From assembly GCA_039586035.1 (NCBI GenBank), contig JBDHLD010000009.1:1-64000 (forward strand): DNA of 64,000 nucleotides. Reading direction: 5' to 3'. Position 1 is the stretch's first letter. The number at the start of each line of letters is the position of its first letter. This document shows, in pieces, positions 15,604 through 23,802 of this stretch. The stretch comes from JBDHHQ01 sp039586035 (GTDB lineage Bacteria > Gemmatimonadota > Gemmatimonadetes > Longimicrobiales > Gaopeijiaceae). The notes under the pieces are model-generated. The model had not been told where the DNA came from, did no database searches, and saw only the letters and a program-made list of their open reading frames with translations. A program made the translations under genes and the position numbers.

Positions 15604-15677
15604 CGAGCTTCCTCGATTCGGATGATCGCGCGGAGGGAGGCTCGGGCTACGTCGGTGCTGTCCGAGAGTACGCCGGC

Positions 15678-17102
15678 TCATGCCCCCATGGCGGCATGAA
15701 GCAAGCCGGCGGGATCGCTCCCACTCATCTCGATTTCGGACAGCCAGCGGTGGAGCGTGCGCCGGCTGACTCCCGCCGTCACCGCCGCTCGCGAGACGTT
15801 GCCGTCGTGGATGGCCAGCAGCCGTCTCAGGTACGCCAGCCGGAAGCGCCGCATGGCTTCGTCGCGAGCCTCTTCGTGGTTGAGAGGAAGGGAAGAGACA
15901 GAGCCCAGGTCTCGAGCCCCGGTCGCCTCGGTCGGCGGGTACCTGACGTCGTCCGGCAGATCTTCCAACCTGATCGTCCCGTCCTCGTCGATCTCGACGA
16001 GGTGTCGAGCGAGCGCCTTCAGCTCACTCACGTTGCCGGGCCACCGATGGCGACCGAAGGCCACCCAGACCTCGGGCGACACGGCCGGAGCGTCGCGTCC
16101 GGCGGACGCGGCGTATTCGCCGAGGAACCTTTCGGCCAGCGCGACCAGATCTTCGCCGCGGGCGCGCAGGGGAGGCAGCCGTACCTGCACCGCGGACAGG
16201 TGGTCGAAGAGGTCGCGCCGAAAGGCACCCTGCTCCACCGCCGCCTCGAGGTCCTCGGTGGCCGCCGTGACGATTCGCGGATGGACGTCTGCCGGACGCG
16301 TTGGGCTGGTGTTGGCGTCCTCGGTCCCGATCAGCCGAACCAGGCTCTCCTGGACCGTCGGCTCGAGGGCGACGATGTTTTCGAGGAACAGCGTCCCCCG
16401 GCTCGCCTCGCGCAGCACCGGGCGTCGGGCCTTCATGTCGTCCGGCGTGGGTTCCGGACCGCCGCAGAACAGCCGGTCGCTCTCGATCGCGGCGCAATCC
16501 ACCGCCATGAACGGGTGGTCCCTCCTCGGGCTGTAGTCGTGGATGGCCTCCGCGATCCGCGCCTTCCCGCTCCCCTGTTCACCGGTAATCAGGATCGGCG
16601 AGTCCGTTGCCGCGACGGCTCGGATCTTCTCGAGAAGGAGCCGGATCGCGGGGCTGGATCCGACCACCTCCAGCCGGGGGGCCGGAGGCGTGGCTTGGCC
16701 CCGCAAGGACCGGTTCTCGAGCAGCAGGCTCCTGTATCGCCGCGCACGCTGAATGGCCAGGTGGAGATCGACGACGGAAAGCGGCGCGCTCAGAACGTCG
16801 AAGACGCCTTCCTCTACGGCCCGGACGCCGGAGGACGCGCTCCCCGCGTCGGTGATCAGAATGACGGGAACGGCCGGGTCGTCAGCCAGAGCGACGCCGG
16901 TCAGCGCACCCCATTCCGGGAGCTGACCCCGCACGTCCACAAGAAGGACTTCCGTCCGCTCGGCGGCCCGAATGACAGGGAGGCGGGAGGCGTCCGTGAG
17001 GACTCGGCACTCGTGCCCCTCACCCCGGAGCTTGTCGGCGAGACGACGAAGCTCCCCAGCTTCGTCGCCCAGGATCAGAATTCGTGCGCTCGCCGTTGAC
17101 AT
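15678..17102 (-). CDS. degenerate NtrC-family regulator lacking GAFTGA
   Basis: Protein of 474 residues; ATG at 17100-17102 with GGAG upstream, seven bases after ccmH. Order: receiver domain (about 5-120), AAA+ domain (about 150-380), Fis-type helix-turn-helix (about 420-455). Aspartates D13/E14 and D56 remain, but the receiver lysine is replaced (VLSAPL). Walker A is GEQGSGKA. The GAFTGA loop that contacts sigma-54 is absent (LFCGGPEPTPDDMKARR stands there) and Walker B reads LFLENI instead of LFLDE(V/I). The HTH (GNVSRAAVTAGVSRRTLHRWL) is almost identical to that of the intact regulator at 29512-30939. It should bind the same DNA but cannot activate sigma-54 in the usual way. An antagonist or co-binding role is inferred. 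Confidence 0.85.
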   Translation of the reverse strand: MSTASARILILGDEAGELRRLADKLRGEGHECRVLTDASRLPVIRAAERTEVLLVDVRGQLPEWGALTGVALADDPAVPVILITDAGSASSGVRAVEEGVFDVLSAPLSVVDLHLAIQRARRYRSLLLENRSLRGQATPPAPRLEVVGSSPAIRLLLEKIRAVAATDSPILITGEQGSGKARIAEAIHDYSPRRDHPFMAVDCAAIESDRLFCGGPEPTPDDMKARRPVLREASRGTLFLENIVALEPTVQESLVRLIGTEDANTSPTRPADVHPRIVTAATEDLEAAVEQGAFRRDLFDHLSAVQVRLPPLRARGEDLVALAERFLGEYAASAGRDAPAVSPEVWVAFGRHRWPGNVSELKALARHLVEIDEDGTIRLEDLPDDVRYPPTEATGARDLGSVSSLPLNHEEARDEAMRRFRLAYLRRLLAIHDGNVSRAAVTAGVSRRTLHRWLSEIEMSGSDPAGLLHAAMGA

Positions 17103-17109
17103 GATCTCC

Positions 17110-17610
17110 TCACACCGTTCGAGCGGTCTCGGGGTCGGCGCTGCGACCCTGACGGGTCCATCGCCGGAAGGCCACGGCCAGGCCCGCACCGGACCCAACG
17201 AGCAACAGGAAGGGAAGCACCCAAAGCGCCAGGTTGAAACCGGTTGCCGTGGGCCGGAGCAGCACCCACTCGCCGTAGCGATCGACGAAGTACGCCTTGA
17301 TCTGGTCGGACGTCTCTCCGGCGGCGAGCCGCTCACGGATTACGCCTTTCATCTCCACGGCCAGATCGGTGGGTGAATCCTCGATGCTGAGTCCCCGGCA
17401 TACCGGGCAGCGGATCTGGCTGGCCAGCTCTGACGTCCGAGCCTCGAGAACCGGGTCCACGGATTGGCTCGGGTAGGCGGGAGTGGAGGGCCCGACGGAC
17501 TGATCGGCGCCCTGGCCCGCGGCACTGCCCCGGGCGGCTGTCGGCGAAGCGGTCCACAGGCCCGCCAGGGCCAGCAACGCGAGGGAAGACGGTATGCGTC
17601 GGGGGTTCAT
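17110..17610 (-). CDS. ccmH: cytochrome c maturation protein CcmH
   Basis: Membrane-anchored thiol oxidoreductase of 166 residues that keeps apocytochrome cysteines reduced for haem ligation. ATG at 17608-17610, within the ATGA overlap with ccmG. A signal/anchor (SSLALLALAGLWTASPTAA) precedes an Ala/Gly/Ser/Pro spacer, then the diagnostic IRCPVCRGLSIEDS redox motif, the helical bundle (MKGVIRERLAAGETSDQIKAYFVDRYGEWVL in two helices) and a C-terminal transmembrane helix. This is the short CcmH/NrfF form without the TPR domain of CcmI; no ccmI gene is visible nearby. It is followed after seven bases by the degenerate regulator. Confidence 0.93.
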   Translation of the reverse strand: MNPRRIPSSLALLALAGLWTASPTAARGSAAGQGADQSVGPSTPAYPSQSVDPVLEARTSELASQIRCPVCRGLSIEDSPTDLAVEMKGVIRERLAAGETSDQIKAYFVDRYGEWVLLRPTATGFNLALWVLPFLLLVGSGAGLAVAFRRWTRQGRSADPETARTV

Positions 17611-18158
17611 TCCCGCACCTCGGGGCTGGCCTCGCTGGCGCCGGCGAGCAGTCGCTCGAGCTCCCGCACCATGACCTCGTCGGAAAGAGGACCTACCTCC
17701 TTGTGAGCGATGGCGCCCGTGCGATCGATGAAGAAGGTCTCGGGCACGCCGTACACGCCGAAGTCGATGGCCGTCCTCGTGTCCGGGTCCTGGAGCTGCA
17801 GCCAGCCGCCCCCATAACGCTGCAGGAAACTCCTCGACGCACCCGGTGAATCCCGGTAGGGGATGCCGACCACCTCGACGCCACGACCAGAGTATTCGCG
17901 CCAGGCCCGCTCCAGTACGCCGTGCTCCTGGATGCACGGTACGCACCAGGACGCCCAGAAATTGACCATGACCACTTTCCCTTGGAGGTCGGACAGCCGC
18001 ACCTGCTCCCCACCGTCGAGCTGCTCCAATGCGAAGGTCGGCGCCTTCTTGCCCACCATCGCGGCGGGCAGCTCCCACGGATCGGTCGTCAGGCCGAAGC
18101 CAAGCAGGCCGAGGAAAGCCAAGACACCGCCAAACACCAGGATCTTGGGCGTGCTCAT
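17607..18158 (-). CDS. ccmG: thioredoxin-like CcmG/DsbE
   Basis: Periplasmic, membrane-tethered thioredoxin-fold protein of 183 residues in the haem-ligation branch. ATG at 18156-18158 shares one base with the ccmF stop. The N-terminal helix (ILVFGGVLAFLGLLGFGL) is uncleaved, followed by GKKAPTFAL and the active site WASWCVPCIQE. The cis-proline region GVPETFFID and a downstream helix complete the fold. The CVPC active site and its acidic surroundings match CcmG rather than general thioredoxins. Confidence 0.93.
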   Translation of the reverse strand: MSTPKILVFGGVLAFLGLLGFGLTTDPWELPAAMVGKKAPTFALEQLDGGEQVRLSDLQGKVVMVNFWASWCVPCIQEHGVLERAWREYSGRGVEVVGIPYRDSPGASRSFLQRYGGGWLQLQDPDTRTAIDFGVYGVPETFFIDRTGAIAHKEVGPLSDEVMVRELERLLAGASEASPEVRE

Positions 18159-20170
18159 CAGGCGACCTCCTCCAGCTCGAGGGCTGGGGGCGCACGGTTC
18201 CCAGCGGCGCCCGGAGCTCGGGCGGCCACCCTGCGCCGGCCCGGCCACACCGCCACCACGGTCCCCATCGCCATCACGGCCGAGCCCAGCCAAAGCCAGG
18301 CGACCAGCGGCGTGACGATGACCTTGAAGGTGGCGGTGGAGCCGTCCTGCTCGTACGCGACCAGGTTCATGAACAGGTCTTCCGTGAATGCGCTGCGGAC
18401 CGCGGGCGTCGGAATCGGCTGCTGCCTCGACTCGTAGAAGTTCATCTTCGGCTCCAACGTCCCGGCGGGGCGCCCCTTCCGCATGACCGATACGCCACCG
18501 ATTACGGAGAAGCGGTGGGGCTCCTGCTGCCTCCGTACGCCGTCCAGACGGATGTCGTAGTCCCCTACCGAGAGCACGTCTCCGGGCCGGAGGGTCGCTT
18601 CGCGCTCGGTCTTGTAGTTCCACGATGCCGCTACGCCCACGGCCACCAGCACCACGCCGAAATGGACGATGTATCCGCCGTATCGCCTGCGGTTCGCGGC
18701 CACCAGGCTCCTGAAGGCCTTGACTGGGCCCATTCCCCCCCGGATCCGAGCCAAAGTGCCTCGCGCCATCTGGCCGCCCATGACGCTAGTCGCGAATCCG
18801 GCCAGGCCCATGGTCAAGAGCGGCCACGGCTGACGCACACCCAGGAGCGCGGCGATCAGAGCCGTAGCAAGTCCGCCCGCCACCGGAGCTCCGAGCTCGC
18901 CGAGCACGCCATTGGCCGGCGGCCTGCGCCAGGGCAGGGCCGGTCCCACCCCCATCATGAAGAGCAAGGCGGCAAGCACGGGGACCGTCATGGCGTTGAA
19001 GTACGGTGCGCCCACGCTGACCTTGACGCCCCGCACCGCTTCGGCCACCAGCGGGAACACCGTCCCGAGCAGCACGGTGAAGGTCAGACCGACCAGGAGC
19101 AGGTTCGACACCATGAACGCCCCCTCCTTGGAGAGGGGATGGTCCAGGCTGCCGGGCGCGCGCAGGAGGCTTGCCCGCCAGAGTATCAACGTGGTGGACA
19201 CCAAGAGCACCAGGGCCAGGAACCCGAGGAACAAGGGCCCCATGATGGACTGCGTAAAAGCGTGGACGCTCCCGAGCACCCCCGACCGGGTCAGGAACGT
19301 ACCCAGGATGGTCAAGGCGAACGCCGCGACGATGAGACTCACGTTCCACCCCCGCAGCATCTCCCTGCGCTCCTGCACCATGATCGTGTGCAGGAACGCC
19401 GTGGCCACGAGCCAGGGCATGAGGGCTGCATTCTCCACCGGATCCCACGCCCAGTACCCTCCCCATCCCAGCACCTCGTAGGCCCACCACCCGCCGGCCG
19501 CGATGGCGAGCGTCAAGAATCCCCAGGACACGAGGGTCCAGCGGCGGGTCGCCTTGAGCCACCACGAGTCCACCCGCCCGGTTATCAGCGCCGCCAGAGC
19601 GAACGCGAACGGCACCGACAGCCCAACGTAGCCCAGGTATTGGGCAGGGGGGTGAAAGGCCATGAGCGGATGGTTCTGCAGCAGCGGATTCGGTCCGGGT
19701 CCGTCCGGCGGTATGGGGTTGGTCAATGCGAACGGGTTGCCTGGGCCCACCGCGATGCCCACGAAGAACAGGGCGATGCAGAAGAGCGTGGTCAGGATGT
19801 ACGGAACCTGTTCCTGGTCCCGGTCACGATGCAGCCAGGCGACCGCCGCCGTGTAGAGGGTCAGCAGCCACAACCAGAAGAGGATGGATCCCTCCAGCGC
19901 CGCCCAGAGCGAGATCGCCGAGATGAGCGGCGGGGTGCTTCGGCCGCCCACCTGCGCCACGTATGCCACGCTGAAATCGTGGATGAGGAGCGAACGCTCC
20001 ATGATCAAGACGGCAAGGGTCGCCATGGCGGCGGCAGCGTACGCGGCGTAGCGGCCCGCCGCGATCAGGCCCGGACTACGGCGGTGGGCTCCGAGGACCG
20101 AGACGACAGCGCCGTAGCCAGCGGCGCACAGCGTGGCCCACAAGAACAACGAGCCGAGGATTCCGTTCAT
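18158..20170 (-). CDS. ccmF: cytochrome c haem lyase subunit CcmF
   Basis: Large polytopic inner-membrane protein of 670 residues that transfers haem from CcmE to apocytochromes. It has more than a dozen transmembrane helices, the WWD haem-binding signature GWGGYWAWDPVEN near residue 240 and the conserved histidines flanking it (e.g. NHPLMAFHPP). A long periplasmic segment follows near residues 540-620. Length is normal for the family. ATGA overlap with ccmE shows translational coupling. Confidence 0.95.
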   Translation of the reverse strand: MNGILGSLFLWATLCAAGYGAVVSVLGAHRRSPGLIAAGRYAAYAAAAMATLAVLIMERSLLIHDFSVAYVAQVGGRSTPPLISAISLWAALEGSILFWLWLLTLYTAAVAWLHRDRDQEQVPYILTTLFCIALFFVGIAVGPGNPFALTNPIPPDGPGPNPLLQNHPLMAFHPPAQYLGYVGLSVPFAFALAALITGRVDSWWLKATRRWTLVSWGFLTLAIAAGGWWAYEVLGWGGYWAWDPVENAALMPWLVATAFLHTIMVQERREMLRGWNVSLIVAAFALTILGTFLTRSGVLGSVHAFTQSIMGPLFLGFLALVLLVSTTLILWRASLLRAPGSLDHPLSKEGAFMVSNLLLVGLTFTVLLGTVFPLVAEAVRGVKVSVGAPYFNAMTVPVLAALLFMMGVGPALPWRRPPANGVLGELGAPVAGGLATALIAALLGVRQPWPLLTMGLAGFATSVMGGQMARGTLARIRGGMGPVKAFRSLVAANRRRYGGYIVHFGVVLVAVGVAASWNYKTEREATLRPGDVLSVGDYDIRLDGVRRQQEPHRFSVIGGVSVMRKGRPAGTLEPKMNFYESRQQPIPTPAVRSAFTEDLFMNLVAYEQDGSTATFKVIVTPLVAWLWLGSAVMAMGTVVAVWPGRRRVAARAPGAAGNRAPPALELEEVA

Positions 20171-20613
20171 GGCCCGTCCCCGTCTCCCCCGTCGGTCAGC
20201 GGCTGGACGGGCGGATGGTCGTCGCCCTCGGGGGGGGCGTACTCATTCGAGTGCTTGACCATGAGGCTGGTGGCCCGGAAGAATCCCTCCCGCTCCATTC
20301 GGCCCTCCACGATGACGTCGATACCGTCCTGGAACATCTGCGGGGGTGCGCCCTCGCTCAGTACTGGCAGGGCGTGTCGGTCGTCCGTGATGGTGAAGCG
20401 GAGGGTCAGATCCTCGGCTCGCCAATCCACGGTCCCGGGCTCCACCTGTCCCATGAGCCGCAGTGGCGTCTCGTACGCTGCTTCTCCCTTCGCGAGCACC
20501 TCTGTCGGCGTCATGAAGTAGACGAGATTGTCCCCGATCCCGCCCGCGACCAGATACGCCAACGCCCCAGCCACGACCATCACACCTGCGATGGTGCCCA
20601 GACGTCTAGACAT
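20167..20613 (-). CDS. ccmE: haem chaperone CcmE
   Basis: Periplasmic haem chaperone of 148 residues, membrane-anchored by an N-terminal helix (IAGVMVVAGALAYLVAGGI). The OB-fold core (YFMTPTEVL, LRLMGQVEPGTV, VIVEGRMEREGFFRA) is followed by the haem-linking motif VKHSNEYAPP, where the HxxxY histidine binds haem covalently before transfer to CcmF. The C-terminal tail is Asp/Gly/Pro-rich. Its start lies inside the end of ccmD (8-base overlap). Confidence 0.94.
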   Translation of the reverse strand: MSRRLGTIAGVMVVAGALAYLVAGGIGDNLVYFMTPTEVLAKGEAAYETPLRLMGQVEPGTVDWRAEDLTLRFTITDDRHALPVLSEGAPPQMFQDGIDVIVEGRMEREGFFRATSLMVKHSNEYAPPEGDDHPPVQPLTDGGDGDGP

Positions 20614-20785
20614 GCGTCATCTCCGGCGACGGAGCGTCTTCCCGCGCCGGGGCGGCCTCACGTGTCGCCTGCTCCCGCATCTTCGTTCGAGCGGCCCGGA
20701 TCCACAGGTTTGCGGCGTAGGCAACCAGGACGACGGCGGTCAAGCCGTACGCCGCCCACACGAACTCGAGTCCATTACCAGTCAT
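20606..20785 (-). CDS. ccmD: small haem exporter subunit CcmD
   Basis: Short membrane protein of 59 residues, easily missed because of its size. ATG at 20783-20785 overlaps the end of ccmC by 11 bases and its TAG lies inside the start of ccmE. One transmembrane helix (EFVWAAYGLTAVVLVAYAAN) begins with the typical F-(V/I)-W-x-A-Y-G phrase; a basic stretch (IRAARTK) and a charged tail follow. CcmD stabilises the CcmABC complex that releases holo-CcmE. Position and motif together make the call firm. Confidence 0.9.
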   Translation of the reverse strand: MTGNGLEFVWAAYGLTAVVLVAYAANLWIRAARTKMREQATREAAPAREDAPSPEMTHV

Positions 20786-21449
20786 TGTCCACCTCCATCA
20801 GCTCGACGCGGCTCTGAGCGCGCGCGAGGCGGAATCGCTGCGTGAGGAAGAAGGCGAAGAGGAGCGTGAACGACGCCATTGCCAGCCACAGGGCCAGGAG
20901 CATGGGGCGGGCGACTGTCTCAGGACTGGACGGGGTCTGGTGCAGCGTGCGCCACCAGAGGACGGACAGGTACACGACCGGCACGTCCAGGAAGCCGATG
21001 ATCCCCACGGCGGCAGCCGCCCGCGCCCTACGTTCGGGCTCATCGACGAACGCCCGAAGCGCCAGGTATCCCAGGTAGATGACGAGGAGCAGCGCGGACG
21101 TCGTCAGTCGGGGGTCCCAGGTCCACCAGACGCCCCACGTGGGCTTGCCCCAGATCGAGCCGAGGGCGATGGCCAATCCGATGAAGACGACGCCGAGCTC
21201 CGCGGCCGCGTGGGCTAGATGGTCCCACCACAGGTCTCTTCGGATCAGGTAGGCAATGCTCGCCACGAACACGACGAAGAAGGCCAGGAGCCCGACCCAG
21301 GCTGCGGGAACGTGGACGTACATGATGCGCTGCACCTCCCCCATGAGGCGGTCCGGGGGGGCCACCGACAGTCCCACGTAGAACGACGTGATGACGCCGG
21401 CCAGGCCCGTGAGGCCCAGGGCACGGCGTGAATGAGCGAGTACCGACAT
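20775..21449 (-). CDS. ccmC: haem exporter CcmC
   Basis: Six-helix inner-membrane protein of 224 residues that presents haem to CcmE. ATG at 21447-21449 (MSVLAHSRRALG) is chosen; the open frame upstream lies in ccmB. The WWD signature GKPTWGVWWTWDPRLT is near residue 120, and a histidine sits before it in a helix (MYVHVPAAW) as expected for haem ligation. Length is close to the family norm. Confidence 0.94.
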   Translation of the reverse strand: MSVLAHSRRALGLTGLAGVITSFYVGLSVAPPDRLMGEVQRIMYVHVPAAWVGLLAFFVVFVASIAYLIRRDLWWDHLAHAAAELGVVFIGLAIALGSIWGKPTWGVWWTWDPRLTTSALLLVIYLGYLALRAFVDEPERRARAAAAVGIIGFLDVPVVYLSVLWWRTLHQTPSSPETVARPMLLALWLAMASFTLLFAFFLTQRFRLARAQSRVELMEVDNDW

Positions 21450-21462
21450 CCAGGGGCCTCCC

Positions 21463-22140
21463 CTACTCCGCGAGGACCCGCTCGAACACCAGAAGCGGGG
21501 CCACGGTGAAGACGATCGCAAAGGAACCGAGCAGGCGGATCCACCCACCCAGCTCTCCGAACGGGTCCCCCTCCAGGAGCAGCCGCGTGCAGGCCACGGA
21601 GGCCAAGACCAATGGCACCACCAGCGGAAACACCAGGAGGGGGAGCAGCACTTCCCGAGCCCTCAGATTCAGCGTGAGGGCGCCGTACAGCGTGCCGATG
21701 CCCGCGAGCCCCAGCGTGCCCAGTAGGGCCACGAGGGCGACCTGCGGCAGGACCGGCCAGAGGTTCAGGTTGTAGAGAAACGCGGCCAGGGTGAACAGGA
21801 CGGATTCGGCCACGAAGAGGATCAGGGCCAGGGCCAGGAACTTGCCGACGAACACGGCTCGGCGGTCACCCGGATAGAGGAACAGGCCCTCGATTCCCCG
21901 ATTCTCACGCTCCGAGTCGAAGATTCGCCCGAGCCCCAAGACCGCGGTGAAGACCAACGCGATCCAGAGGAGCCCGGGAGCCGCCTTCCGCACCGCGCTG
22001 GCCTCGGGACCCGTGGCGATCCCCAGCACCAGCAGCACGGCCCCGGCGAAAAACACCATGGAGTTCATGGCCTGCCGGTTTCGAGCCTCGATAAGCAGGT
22101 CCTTACGAAGGACCGCGGCGGCGCGGACGAAGAAGCTCAT
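21463..22140 (-). CDS. ccmB: haem exporter permease CcmB
   Basis: ABC permease of 225 residues with six transmembrane helices. The start MSFFVRAAAVLRKDLLIEAR is typical of CcmB. The motifs FDSERENRGIEGLFLYPGDR and the AREVLLPLLVFPLVVPL helix match the family. ATGA overlap with ccmA. With CcmA and CcmC it forms the ATP-driven complex releasing holo-CcmE. Confidence 0.93.
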   Translation of the reverse strand: MSFFVRAAAVLRKDLLIEARNRQAMNSMVFFAGAVLLVLGIATGPEASAVRKAAPGLLWIALVFTAVLGLGRIFDSERENRGIEGLFLYPGDRRAVFVGKFLALALILFVAESVLFTLAAFLYNLNLWPVLPQVALVALLGTLGLAGIGTLYGALTLNLRAREVLLPLLVFPLVVPLVLASVACTRLLLEGDPFGELGGWIRLLGSFAIVFTVAPLLVFERVLAE

Positions 22141-22934
22141 GTCCACCGCTCCTTCCGGAATCGATCCCGCCGCGAGAGCCGCGAATGGCTCTCGAGGCCG
22201 GTCAGATCGCCCAGGTGCACGCAGCGGTCGCACCGCTCCTCGGCGTGCACGTCGTGATGGGTGGCCATCAGCACCGCCCGTCCCGCGCGGCGCCACTGCT
22301 CGACGACGTCGTGGACGAAGGTCACGCCCGCCGTATCGAGGCCCGAATACGGCTCGTCGAGCAGCAGGAGACGAGGCTCGACCGCGATGGCCCTGGCAAG
22401 GGCCAGCCGCTTGCGCATCCCGGTGGAGAAGTCTCGTACGCGACGATCCTTGGCACGGGCCAGTCCAACCGTCTCGAGGACATTCCGGATCGAGGCCTCG
22501 CGGTGGCGTTGGCCGTACATGGCGAGAGCCAGGTCCATGTTCTCCGCAGCCGTGAGATCGCCATACAGGTAGGCATCGCCCGAGACGATCCCGACCCGCT
22601 CCCGGACCGGCTCACGGTCTCGCGCTACGTCAAAGCCGTCGACCCAGGCGTGGCCGGTCGTAGGCGCGAGGACGCCCGCCAGGATCCTCAGCAGCGTGGT
22701 CTTGCCCGAGCCGTTGGGCCCAAGGAGACCCACGACCTCGCCCCACTCCACGGTCAAGTCGGCATCGCGCACGGCCCACACGCGGCCAAACCTGCGTCCG
22801 ACCCCTTCGACCCGGAGCGCGCACGGAGGCCCCAGCTCGCTCCGGCCCGCCAGTCGCGAACCGGCGGGCCGACCGTTCGCGGACGCCTCCTGGAGGTGGA
22901 GGAACGCCGTCGGGGACGTCAGGGGCCGCTGCAC
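22137..22934 (-). CDS. ccmA: haem exporter ATPase CcmA
   Basis: Cytoplasmic ABC ATPase of 265 residues. GTG at 22932-22934 immediately follows the stop of the upstream gene and is taken as the start; the roughly 50 residues before the core are poorly conserved, so the true start could be later. Walker A LLGPNGSGKTTLL, signature FSTGMRKRLALARA (F-S-x-G), Walker B LLLLDEPYSGLD and the switch histidine ATHHD are all present. Confidence 0.92.
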   Translation of the reverse strand: MQRPLTSPTAFLHLQEASANGRPAGSRLAGRSELGPPCALRVEGVGRRFGRVWAVRDADLTVEWGEVVGLLGPNGSGKTTLLRILAGVLAPTTGHAWVDGFDVARDREPVRERVGIVSGDAYLYGDLTAAENMDLALAMYGQRHREASIRNVLETVGLARAKDRRVRDFSTGMRKRLALARAIAVEPRLLLLDEPYSGLDTAGVTFVHDVVEQWRRAGRAVLMATHHDVHAEERCDRCVHLGDLTGLESHSRLSRRDRFRKERWT

Positions 22935-22935
22935 G

Positions 22936-23676
22936 TCAGTCGCCGGCCGAGGCGGCCGCGACCACACGGCTCTGCGACTTGGTCGCGACGGACGATCGGG
23001 AAGCCGGATCACGCACGTTGGCCAGGTAGCCAGCCCAGATGAGGAGCAGGCCGGCCAGCTCGGCGGCATAGAGCACTTCCGTGTAGCCCATACGGGTCGC
23101 CGTGCCGCCGATGGCCGGGAGCAGCGCCCCGATCGCGATCAGCGCGTTGCCCCACGCCCTGGCCCGGGTGCGGGGATCGCGTCCGAAGCGCCACGCCGAC
23201 CATGCCGCGCCGCCCACGAGGAAGACCAGCGCGTACAAGTTGATGAAGGGGCTGAACAGGCGAACCCAGCTCCACTCCATGACGGCGCCGGTGAGCCGAT
23301 GGGGCTCGACCAGCGCGTAGTTGATGGGCGTGAGGAGCACGAACACGCTGGCGATGACAATGTACGGGACCACGACCGCCGTCAGCCGGTTCGCGGTCCT
23401 TCGGTCGAACAGCAGGTAAACCGTCCCCTGAGCCAAGGGGGCTCCGCCCAACAGAGCGCCGGAGATGTACCAGCTCCGGAAAAACACCTCGTTCCAGCCG
23501 AACAAGGTCACGGACGCCTCGGTCAGCGTTCCGACGCCGTAGAGCAGGATGCCCGCGCCCCACCAGGCCAGGTGGGGACCGGTTCGCCGCTCCAGGTAAC
23601 GGCGGCAGACCACCCACCCGAAGTAGATCGCGAAAAGGGTCGTGACGATGGGTACGAAGTGGATCGGCTGCCGCAC
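22936..23676 (-). CDS. seven-helix membrane protein heading the ccm operon
   Basis: Inner-membrane protein of 246 residues; GTG start at 23674-23676 with AAAGGAG seven bases upstream. Seven hydrophobic helices span about residues 7-28, 35-58, 65-92, 96-120, 135-158, 172-196 and 200-222. The polar C-terminus (residues 224-246) is cytoplasmic or disordered. I do not recognise a family. Its stop is two bases from the ccmA start, so it is almost certainly in the ccm operon, where it might take part in haem supply or respond to membrane state. That role is inference from position only. Confidence 0.75.
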   Translation of the reverse strand: MRQPIHFVPIVTTLFAIYFGWVVCRRYLERRTGPHLAWWGAGILLYGVGTLTEASVTLFGWNEVFFRSWYISGALLGGAPLAQGTVYLLFDRRTANRLTAVVVPYIVIASVFVLLTPINYALVEPHRLTGAVMEWSWVRLFSPFINLYALVFLVGGAAWSAWRFGRDPRTRARAWGNALIAIGALLPAIGGTATRMGYTEVLYAAELAGLLLIWAGYLANVRDPASRSSVATKSQSRVVAAASAGD

Positions 23677-23802
23677 GTGGATCTCCTTTCAGCGTTTCAG
23701 TGGTCAGGGGTCCGCGCCGGGGGGGGCGGGAGGGGATCCGCCACCCCCGGTGGGGCGACCGCCCAGACGATGTCGGGCGGCGTCAGCCCCGGCGTGCCCT
23801 GG

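Larger units (their letters stand above)
15374..15677. other. promoter region of the cytochrome run
   Basis: The 304-bp gap has no gene. It holds a minus-strand sigma-54 promoter (15453-15468) and degenerate tandem activator sites (15566-15603). The A/T-richer stretch around 15490-15515 could help bending. Confidence 0.6.

Noticed and set aside
18029..20521. Very long open frame (about 830 codons) on the plus strand opposite ccmF/ccmE, and similar long plus-strand frames at 22696-24447, 54397-56388 and 62484-63857
   Set aside because: Composition is Arg/His/Gly/Gln-rich with no domain or signal, and each lies opposite a clearly identified gene. High GC content makes stop codons rare on the other strand.
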